A stretch of DNA of 64,000 nucleotides. Source: Sycobia sp. Sy_11 (taxonomy: Eukaryota; Arthropoda; Insecta; Hymenoptera; Epichrysomallidae). Made by a program: the position numbers and the translations under genes. The notes under the pieces are model-generated. The model was given only the letters and a program-made list of their open reading frames with translations, made no database searches and was not told the DNA's origin. Positions 57,160 to 64,000 of the stretch are shown piece after piece. The DNA is taken from the NCBI GenBank assembly GCA_018907035.1, contig JACCIC010000064.1:310001-374000 (forward strand), in the 5' to 3' direction. The first letter of the stretch is position 1, and the number at the start of each line of letters is the position of its first letter.

Positions 57160-57605
57160 TACAATAAAATTTAAAAGCAAACATTCTAAGTCAAACCGAT
57201 GAAAATTTTAATATTGAAAATGTCAAAGTTGGGAAGTCAATAACGATCACATAAACATAACAAATCAAGGACTAATTATAAAATTTAAGTCAAAATATAT
57301 TCTAAAATTATAAAAATGAGATTACGTCTGATTATAATTTGCTAAGAAATAGCGTGATTTCTTTTTTATTAACAGTGTGTTTGATATTACGTTATATAAA
57401 AAGCATATCAGACCAAATGCGTTTTTTAAAATTATTGTCAATATCTAATTTACATTATCTCAATTAAAAGTGTGTAAATAATCTTTACAATGTATATTAA
57501 TAACAGCGTTAGAATTGTTTTTTTGTTCGTTAATACGATCTTTTAACTTTCGCTTAGTTTCACCTGTATAGATTGCATCACCATTTTTACAATTATTTTT
57601 GTATA
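57160..57605 (-). mobile_element. Penelope-like element 3' fragment, inverted copy
   Basis: The minus strand from 57,605 reads into the GIY-YIG region: CKNGDAIYTGETKRKLKDRI, VINIHCKDYLHTFN (to 57,460), then untranslated DNA to about 57,160. The segments 57,175-57,290 and 57,460-57,605 match 59,429-59,705 in inverted orientation, apart from about 170 bp present only here (57,290-57,460). A 66-bp mariner end (57,606-57,671) sits at exactly the same Penelope position as the full mariner end at 59,428. Confidence 0.8.
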
Positions 57606-57671
57606 TTAGGTTGTCCAATGTCTCCCTTCCGCTTTTTTGCTCTTCACTCAATGCTTTATAAAAAGTGTTAC
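57606..57671 (-). mobile_element. mariner end fragment (66 bp)
   Basis: TTAGGTTGTCCAATGTCTCC through ...TTTATAAAAAGTGTT, the 3' end of the lineage present at 30,738-31,696 and 58,175-59,428. It is preceded by a TA dinucleotide and cut off abruptly at 57,671. Confidence 0.85.
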
Positions 57672-57672
57672 C

Positions 57673-58174
57673 TTTAATTAGAAAAAACGAATACCTTATT
57701 ACTGATTGGTACCAAAAACCTACTTCCTCAAATAAAATTTTACAATTTACTTCTAATCACTCAATTCATTAAAAAGAAACATTATTTTTAATTTGATTGA
57801 CAGAGCTCTATTATTATCACACAATAGTTTTCATAATATGAACATTGACATAGTAAAAAATATTTTACAAAAAAATAGTTGCCCTCCTAAATTTTACAAT
57901 AAACATTTAAAATATAGAAAAAATTATATTAGATATAACCATAGTAAAAAAATACTAATAATAATAATTTTAATATCGTTTATAATCAAAATAATAATTG
58001 ATCTCGTTTAACTATTATACCGTTGTCTTTTATCAACCCCTTTTTTAAAAACTGTTCTAAAAAAAAAAAATAAAATTTCATATTTCAACAGTGCCAATTA
58101 TTAATAATAAACTGAATAATATAATAAAATAAGGAAAAGACAAAACAAAAAAATTGGAAAAAACTGGAGTAGTA
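57673..58174 (+). pseudogene. Penelope-like element, end of RT and linker
   Basis: Plus strand: LIRKNEYLITDWYQKPTSSN (the 'TDWYxKPT' motif of Penelope RTs), LQFTSNHSIH, a stop, then LIDRALLLSHNSFHNMNI, DIVKNILQKNSCPPKFYNKH and later KLNNIIK-type text ahead of the endonuclease domain. The longest open piece is 57,793-58,011. The frame is broken several times. It leads directly to the mariner insertion at 58,175 and resumes at 59,429. Confidence 0.8.
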
Positions 58175-59428
58175 TTCGGTTGTCCAATATCTCCCTTCCG
58201 CCTTTTCGTCCTATGAATTTAGCGGCTAAGTACAAAGCGCTACAAACCACGTATCTTGCAATACTATATACCATTTGAAAGGTCTTGACATAATTTACAA
58301 AAAGACGCTATACACAATTCGTTTGGATATTGCGTTCAAAATTTCACTAACGCCGAAATTCGCGCTATTTTAAAGTTTTCCTTCGTCAAAGGCAAATCCG
58401 CTAGAGCAACGTTCCGTGAGATTAATGGTATTTTGGGGGATAACATGATATCACTTCGAACCGCAGAGGAATGATTTCGACAATTCAGAGCCGGTGAAAA
58501 CGACACCATGGATAAGCTAGCTGCCGGAATACCTGTGACGACGAATACCGATCAAATTATGAAATTTATCGAGTTAGACCGGTATCGTGACATCGTGACA
58601 TCGCCCAGGGAATGAGAGTTAATCACCAAACCATTTTAAACGATCTGCAGAAGGCTGGATACATAAAAAATTTGATGTTGGGGTGCCGCATGATTTGACG
58701 CAAAAAAACTTCTGGACCGAATCAACGCCTGCGATGTGCTGCTGAAATGGAACGAACTCGACCCATTTTTGAAGCGGATGGTGATTGGCGACGAAAAATG
58801 GATCACATACGAAAATATCAAGTGAAAACGGACGTGGTCGAAGGCCGGTGGACCGTCCCAAACAGTGGCCAAGCCGGGATTGCGGGCCGGAAAGGTTTTC
58901 CTGTGTATTTGGTGGGATTGGAAGGGAATCATCCACTATGAGCTGCCCCCATATGGCCAGACGCTTAATTCTACTATATACTGTGAACAACTGGATCACT
59001 TGAAGCAGGCTATTGACTATAAGCGTCCACACTTTGCCAACAGGAAGGGTATAGTATTCCACCAGGACAACGCCAGACCACACACTTCGTTGATGACTCG
59101 TCAAAAGCTACGGGAGTTCGGATGGGAGGTTTTATCGCATCCACCATATAGCCCGGACATAGTGATTATCACCTGTTCCTGTCCATGTCGAACGCCCTTG
59201 GTAGTGTAAAGTTGGACTCAAAAGATGTTTGTGAAAGCGGCTGTCCGAGTTCTTCGCAAATAAAGAGAGGGGTTTTTACGAGAGGGGTATTATGAAGTTG
59301 CCGTCTAGACAGAAACAGATTATCGAACAAAACGGCACATATTTGAAGTAATTCCGACCACTGCAACACTTTTTATAAAGCATTAAGTAAAGAGTAAAAA
59401 AGCGGAAAGGAGATATTTGACGATCTAA
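58175..59428 (+). mobile_element. mariner inserted in the Penelope-like element
   Basis: 1,254 bp between TA dinucleotides (58,173-58,174 and 59,429-59,430). The ends are TTCGGTTGTCCAATATCTCC and, inverted, TTAGATCGTCAAATATCTCC. The transposase starts near 58,345 (TNAEIRAI-like), followed by KGKSARATFREINGIL, the second HTH, VVIGDEKWITYEN (first Asp), LCIWWDWKGIIHYEL, FHQDNARPHTS (second Asp) and HPPYSPD (third Asp). Several frameshifts break it, and a small deletion follows the third Asp. It is nearly full length for a mariner. Confidence 0.92.
58345..59352 (+). pseudogene. mariner transposase with frameshifts
   Basis: The piece at 58,747-58,941 holds the first catalytic Asp region, and the piece at 58,865-59,209 holds the second and third, overlapping in different frames. 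YSPD is followed directly by a broken SDYHLF motif through a deletion of roughly 9 bp, and the C-terminal KLDSKDVCES... to WKQIIEQNGTYLK lies in a third frame. All three catalytic Asp codons survive, unlike the copies at 53,795 and 32,390. Confidence 0.88.
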
Positions 59429-59705
59429 TATATAAAATTAATTGTAAAAATTGTGATGCAATATATGTAGATCAAACTAAACGAAAGTTAAAAGATCGTA
59501 TTAACGAACAAAAAAAAACAATTCTAACGCTGTTATTAATATACATTGTAAAGATTATTCAGACACTTTCAATTTTATAATTAGTTCTTGATTTGTTATG
59601 TTTATCGATCGTTATTGACTTCTCAACTTTGACATTATCAATATTAAAATTTTCATCATTTTGACTTAGAATGTCTTAGCGTTTACTTCTAAATTTAATT
59701 GTAAG
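59429..59705 (+). pseudogene. Penelope-like element, GIY-YIG region and 3' end
   Basis: Directly after the mariner and its TA, the plus strand reads YKINCKNCDAIYVDQTKRKL and KDRINEQK. The zinc-ligand CKNC pair and the 'Y-I/V-G/D-Q-T' box are those of Penelope GIY-YIG domains, with the YIG glycine changed to Asp. A one-base insertion in an A run (about 59,511) breaks the frame before VINIHCKDYSDTFNFI. Skipping the mariner and one copy of TA joins this frame to the upstream Penelope frame. Confidence 0.82.
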
Positions 59706-60393
59706 TATTAATTAACTAAGTTAAAATTAACTAATCACTCTGGATAAAACAAGTAGAATAAAGTATAAAATTTTTTGCTTAATTTCTTTTCAAACAAAAT
59801 TATATAATTTGAATATAATTGTAACATTAACATTCAAATGTTCTTATAAAACAAATAACAAATATAACAGCCAATTAACTATATACGTTTTATAATCTAC
59901 TAGATTAATATTCTATTAATTTCTACATTTACGTAAAATCCATTGACTTTCAGTCATATTATAAAAATAAATTAAAGTGTCCCAAGAATAAGTCCCTAAA
60001 AATACTATTGTTATGATTACTCGGAGTACCCTTTTATAGATGGGTGGAGAATGCCTCGACAAGCGAGTTTAATTGTTAATTAACTCTATTGGACCGTAGG
60101 ATCCTCCATGCTGACTCTATAAACTTACTTTATTCCCTGACCCTTTCGGCTCCTACAATTACATATTTTTTTATTTATTAATATGTAATATTTAATTAAT
60201 TTATAAATAAAATTTTTGGGAGACAGGTACTGACGCTAAATATCACGCGAATACGAATTTTTTAATATAGTATCTCGAATTATTTTTATCATAAATAATC
60301 AGAATTATTGTTTGTTAATAGATATAATTGTTAGATTATTCGTTTTCCCCGGCGTTTTCGCCTAATACAATACACACTTATGTTGTACACATG
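59706..60393. other. No gene seen
   Basis: AT-rich. 59,990-60,160 is slightly more complex, with TTTTATAGATGGGTGG and a minus-strand TATAAAAGGG. It may be an unrelated LTR fragment. Confidence 0.35.
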
Positions 60394-60584
60394 TGTTGAG
60401 TGATATATGTTGTGCGCCGCTCGGACGCCTACGGCGCTCCTCGTGGCTTACCTTTATTCGTTTGTACGTTCATAAGATACAAACGTGTTTTGTTAGCTTC
60501 TCTAATAAAGACCAGTAGGTTTGCTTTATATTAAATATCTTGTTAATATTCATTTATTATTCCATTCCTTCATTAAGTCCAACA
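60394..60584 (+). mobile_element. copia-like 5' LTR (copia-B)
   Basis: Starts TGTTGAG and ends CCAACA (TG...CA). GGTTATGGGC, the copia-type primer-binding site, follows immediately at 60,585. It shares GTGCGCCGCTCGGACGC...TACGGCGCTC with the copia-A LTR at 35,255-35,566. An AATAAA lies at about 60,503. The start is chosen by alignment and could be 10-15 bp off. Confidence 0.65.
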
Positions 60585-61566
60585 GGTTATGGGCTACAGC
60601 CCGCTTAACTGCGGAATATAAGGGAATTTTTTCGATATTAAGAAATTTAGATAGACACGTGGACGCGGAGAATTTTCGCGCATGAATCGAGTGATCAGTG
60701 AGATTAGCGTCAAACTGAAAAACCTTTTACATTTCGCATTAACGCGATCGGGAGTGAGTGCGGGTTAATAGAAAACAAGGTCTGTCGAAATTTTTGGGGA
60801 AAGTGAAATTTGTTGTACCACAAAACTCAACCACACCACATCCTCTCTCTCTCTTAGAGTTGATTTTAAAAGAGAATACAAACACAAAGAAGAAGAGAAA
60901 ATTTTAACAGCATAAAGCAATAGCAGGAAGAAAGGATGACGGGTAACAAAGAGAGAGAGAGAGAGGAAAATTGTAAGTCTAAAAATAAAAATGTCAGAAG
61001 TGATATAATCTACAATTGAAAAGATTGAATAGAATTACGAGTTCCAATTGAAGAAATTGGAAAAAGAAATAATAGTTAAAATTAATAAATATATATTTAT
61101 TAAAATCTAAACTAGAAAGAATTTTGAAAATTTACAAAAACACTTGAAAGAAACATACAAATATGAAATAATTTTAAGAAAGAAAGTTTAAAATTATAGA
61201 GATAAATTGTTTAAATAATATAAAATTAAAGGAGCAAAGATAATATAGAAAGAAGAGGTTGAAACACGTAAAAAGCATGCTAAAATCATGAGATTAAAAA
61301 GTAGAAAATGAAAACTGATGCATGGATATGTATTATATATATACATAAAATCTCGCAAAAGCGCGCGCAAAAGTTAGAAACCGTTGTTTTACTTCTTAGA
61401 AATGAAGTCATCTTAAAAACAACGATTTCTAAGAAAGAAGGGGAGGTAAAATGCACCCGGCACATGTCCGGCCGCAAGAAACCCCACCTTTCCACGTGCA
61501 AAGATGTAGGAAGAAAGCATGAGAGAATGTGTGCGCAATAACCAAAGGCATGTATCTATGTGTGAA

Positions 61567-61760
61567 AAAGAAAGAGAGAGAAAGAGAGAAAGACTGAGCG
61601 CACGCGAAAGAGAGCGCATGAGACCGCGCTACAGAGAAAGGATGATATAGTGCGAGAGAGAGCGCATGCAACTGCGGGAGTGAGAATGCATGCGACTGTG
61701 CGAGAGAGCGCGCATGAGGCTGAGTGAGAAAGAGAGAGAGAATGAGCGCGTGCGGAGTGG
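61567..61760. repeat. GA-rich minisatellite
   Basis: Imperfect units such as gagagagcgcatgcaactgc recur about every 30-45 bp (for example at 61,607, 61,655 and 61,701) in a (GA)-rich background. Confidence 0.6.
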
Positions 61761-62036
61761 GGCGAGAGAGAGTGCCGCGCGGACCGCTGCGCTATGGATA
61801 AGTATCCATGTGCACCGCTCTGCAGCTACTCCGCAAGCCAATCAGCACGCGCACTTTCCCCCAGTGTAAATGACTCGGGAGAGAAAGAATGATCGAACTA
61901 TGCTGCGCGAGGATAGATTCTCGCATGAATATACATACTGCAATGTAAATGCACAATATTAAAAGCGCCTAATTTGAAATAAGTTTTAGAAGCAAGTTCG
62001 AATAGAAAATCGTACAGGCTTGAATGAAACAGCCCG

Positions 62037-62040
<4 letters not shown>

Positions 62041-62075
<35 letters not shown>
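62041..62075. repeat. (TA)n microsatellite
   Basis: About 17 TA units in the copia-B leader. Confidence 0.9.
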
Positions 62076-62077
<2 letters not shown>

Positions 62078-62207
62078 ATACGCGCATACGTAATAAAGTA
62101 CGTAAGAAATTACAGCATTAAGTGAGAGAAAGAGATAGAAACTGTATGAATGCTTGCGGAATGAGTGAGACGCGCCTGGCTCAACGACTTACGTGCGCAG
62201 CGAAAAT

Positions 62208-62211
<4 letters not shown>

Positions 62212-62259
<48 letters not shown>
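62212..62259. repeat. (GA)n microsatellite
   Basis: About 24 GA units just before the gag frame. Confidence 0.95.
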
Positions 62260-62261
<2 letters not shown>

Positions 62262-62302
62262 AATTTTGCGCCACTTGCAAACGAAATGCTGTAAAGTAAT
62301 CC

Positions 62303-63052
62303 ATGGAGTGCATGCGCCGTGCCGCGAAAAGGTCTCGCCGCATCCGCGGCAAGCGAAATCTAGTCGGGGACGCAGTCTGCGGCGACGGCGTATTCCACAT
62401 ATATGTGCCGTCTAGAGAATGCGCTGCGGACTTTTGGCTACGCTTCGAAGACAAAATACGAGACTTTGAAAGCGCGCCGCGATCAGGGAAATTATCTGAC
62501 GACGAAAAAAAAGACATTTTTTATAATGCCCTTTCGGGTGCGCTTCCAGAAACTATACTAGCGGTTTGCCTGTTCGAAGGTACGACTGGAGGCGAGATAA
62601 GACTTGAAAAATTAAAAGATTTGATATTGCAGTTAGAAACAGCAAGGCCTATTAGAGAGCCGCCTGTAAGTTCTTTAAACGTCGGAGGCAGTCGACCGTT
62701 TCTGAAACTCCATCGGAGACGACCGACACCTCGAAAAATGATCAAAGATGAGAATAAAAGATGTTTTGATTGCGGAGCATATGGTCACGTAGGCCGTAAG
62801 TGCTCCAATCCCGGACAGATATATTGCTATCGCTGCAAAAAGCCAGGTAACCATATAGCGAGCAACTGCAGAACGAAACGAAAGAGAGAAAACGACATGC
62901 CCAGTCAAGGCAAAAGACCATGGGCCAATAAAAATAAAGGCGCACCAAAGCGCAACAAGTTCTCACTCCATGAGAAAAATGCGCAACAATTCGGTCTAAA
63001 TACCGAGATCGAAACTACAAACCAGGAAGGTAAGAACTTAAAAGTATTATAA
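62303..63052 (+). CDS. gag: copia-B Gag
   Basis: 249-residue open frame. The capsid-like part has DFWLRFEDKIRDFESAPR, GKLSDDEKKDIFYNALSGAL and LEKLKDLILQLETARP, the pattern of copia Gag (UBN2-type). Two zinc knuckles follow near residues 154-167 (CFDCGAYGHVGRKC, CX2CX4HX4C) and 175-189 (CYRCKKPGNHIASNC), the second with five residues before His instead of four. A basic, Asn-rich tail ends at a stop at 63,052. The first 35 residues, just after the (GA)n run, do not look like Gag, so the original N-terminus appears to be truncated or replaced. Confidence 0.85.
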   Translation: MECMRRAAKRSRRIRGKRNLVGDAVCGDGVFHIYVPSRECAADFWLRFEDKIRDFESAPRSGKLSDDEKKDIFYNALSGALPETILAVCLFEGTTGGEIRLEKLKDLILQLETARPIREPPVSSLNVGGSRPFLKLHRRRPTPRKMIKDENKRCFDCGAYGHVGRKCSNPGQIYCYRCKKPGNHIASNCRTKRKRENDMPSQGKRPWANKNKGAPKRNKFSLHEKNAQQFGLNTEIETTNQEGKNLKVL

Positions 63053-63098
63053 TTATTTCAATAAAAATTATTTAAGAAAATTAAGAAAGAATAATGTA

Positions 63099-63760
63099 AT
63101 GAAATTCATAGCAGACTCAGGTGCTACAGAAAACCTATGTAATTGCGAAATAGCGTTTGAACAGCTAGACAGGAACTTTTGTGAAAAGGTTAAATGCGCC
63201 AATAACAAGGCAAACTTAGATATAGATTGTATAGGTAATATTAAAGGAATCGCGAACTCAGGGAAAGAGCTAAATTTAAACAGCGTGTTATATTCGAAAA
63301 ACTTAGCTAAAAATTTACTTTCGTTGAGAAAGTATGCAGAACAGGGAATGGAAATTAGATTAAATAATAAAAAGATAAACATAATAGATCCGATAGCCAG
63401 AAAATCAATCATTTGAGGAAATTACGAATCGCCGTTTTGGATAATTAAATTAAAACCGCGTAGAAAATTAGAGTCAAGTCACATAGCTGAAACAGAAACC
63501 AATAGTGATCCATACAATACCAGAAGCAAGAGTGAGGCAGTGGAAAGTGTAGAAACATGTGAAGCTGATAAAATCATAGACAACATTGCTAATAATATAA
63601 CACCAGAATCTATTGAAACAGAGAACGTCGAGTCTGTTGCACAAGCAGACGCCGGAAGGGAGTCGGATCTCCTGGTGACTGCAAATGATAGGAAAGTGCA
63701 TCTGCCTACTGACAGCTCAAGCATAATAACAGTCGAAGCTCAGGACATCATAGGCTAGGA
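63099..63760 (+). pseudogene. pol: copia-B protease and linker, one nonsense codon
   Basis: The first piece (63,099-63,416) starts MKFIADSGATENLCN, with the D-S-G-A active site of a copia aspartic protease, then LNSVLYSKNLAKNLLSLRKY, the typical copia text after the protease. A TGA at 63,414 interrupts it, and the same frame continues as GNYESPFWIIKL and an acidic, Ser-rich linker to a TAG at 63,756. A one-base shift near 63,750 leads into the integrase zinc region. The pol ORF lies in a different frame from gag, so a frameshift or reinitiation may be used, or the gap may be decay. Confidence 0.82.
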
Positions 63761-64000
63761 CACGCGTCGAGAAAATATGTCGCGGAATTTATCAAACAAT
63801 ATTTAAATTCAAGAATAGAATTAAAATCAAACGATTTACTAGAAATTTTGAACTGCAAAGCTTGCCTAACGGCAAAGAGTGCGCGACTTCCATTCAAGGA
63901 GAAAAGACAACGAGCCGAAAAACCGCTTAAAATCTTACACGCGGATACGATGGGACCTATATCAAAAAGGTTATCAATTCGTTTTAACAATCATAGATGA
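63750..64000 (+). pseudogene. pol: copia-B integrase N-terminus, cut by window end
   Basis: In a shifted frame the text reads HRLGHASRKYVAEFIKQYL, the pre-integrase 'GHAS' motif. It goes on to EILNCKACLTAKSARLPFKE, completing the HHCC zinc finger, and KPLKILHADTMGPISKR, the start of the integrase core with its first catalytic Asp (HADTMGP). A single-base change near 63,966 shifts the frame again (QFVLTIID). Integrase before RT confirms the Ty1/copia order. The rest of pol is outside the window. Confidence 0.85.

Larger units (their letters stand above)
60585..62300 (+). other. copia-B leader with simple repeats
   Basis: The primer-binding site is followed by aatttagatagacacgtgga (as in copia-A), an A-rich section (60,950-61,300), then a (GA)-rich minisatellite (61,567-61,760) and other repeats. 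At about 1.7 kb it is unusually long for a copia leader and may include later repeat expansions. No gag frame lies in it. Confidence 0.5.

Noticed and set aside
1..64000. CRISPR arrays, tRNA genes, rRNA genes and bacterial-type operons
   Set aside because: No regularly spaced identical repeats with unique spacers, no A/B box pair with a cloverleaf, and no rRNA motifs were found. The content is eukaryotic.

Overview
The window is intergenic, transposon-dense DNA from an arthropod, most likely an insect and possibly a hymenopteran such as an ant. Reasons: AT-rich sequence with islands of CpG-rich DNA, many (TA)n and (GA)n microsatellites, and a mix of mariner-like DNA transposons, an R1/Jockey-like non-LTR element, Penelope-like elements, Ty3/gypsy and Ty1/copia elements. 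No intact host gene is recognised. The one candidate host exon (28,709-29,280) is weak. The species assignment is an inference from element content.

Layout. 0.3-7.5 kb: a degraded but largely complete Ty3/gypsy element on the minus strand (gag, zinc knuckle and protease, RT, RNase H, integrase, and a 3' reading frame with an 18-residue repeat). 7.5-16.4 kb: AT-rich DNA with two mariner relics and a GC-rich LTR-like island. 16.4-18.6 kb: a decayed plus-strand copy of the same gypsy family, followed by a 5'-truncated R1-like non-LTR element (18.6-20.0 kb, minus). 24.1-26.0 kb: the remnant of a viral-type family B DNA polymerase (Polinton/adintovirus-like). 27.1-33.3 kb: three mariners and the candidate exon. 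33.7-37.5 kb: an LTR-like block and a copia-like 5' LTR with its A-rich leader but no coding region. 39.8-42.8 kb: a second, distinct gypsy lineage, badly deleted. 43.8-49.3 kb: mariner copies of one family, one of them split by a 2.09-kb LTR-like insertion, and a Penelope-like 3' end with a GIY-YIG endonuclease domain and a hammerhead-like motif. 52.0-54.8 kb: a foldback-like inverted array and three mariner pieces. 57.2-59.7 kb: a Penelope-like element interrupted by a mariner, with part of the composite duplicated in inverted orientation. 60.4-64.0 kb: a copia element running off the window (LTR, leader, gag, protease, start of integrase).

Every long open frame with a recognisable product is a mobile-element protein, and almost all carry stops, frameshifts or deletions. 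Nested insertions and an empty-site comparison within the window give a partial order of events: mariner into Penelope and then inverted duplication; and mariner first, LTR element later. The pattern fits heterochromatin or a transposon graveyard (possibly a piRNA-producing locus, which sequence alone cannot show) rather than a gene neighbourhood.
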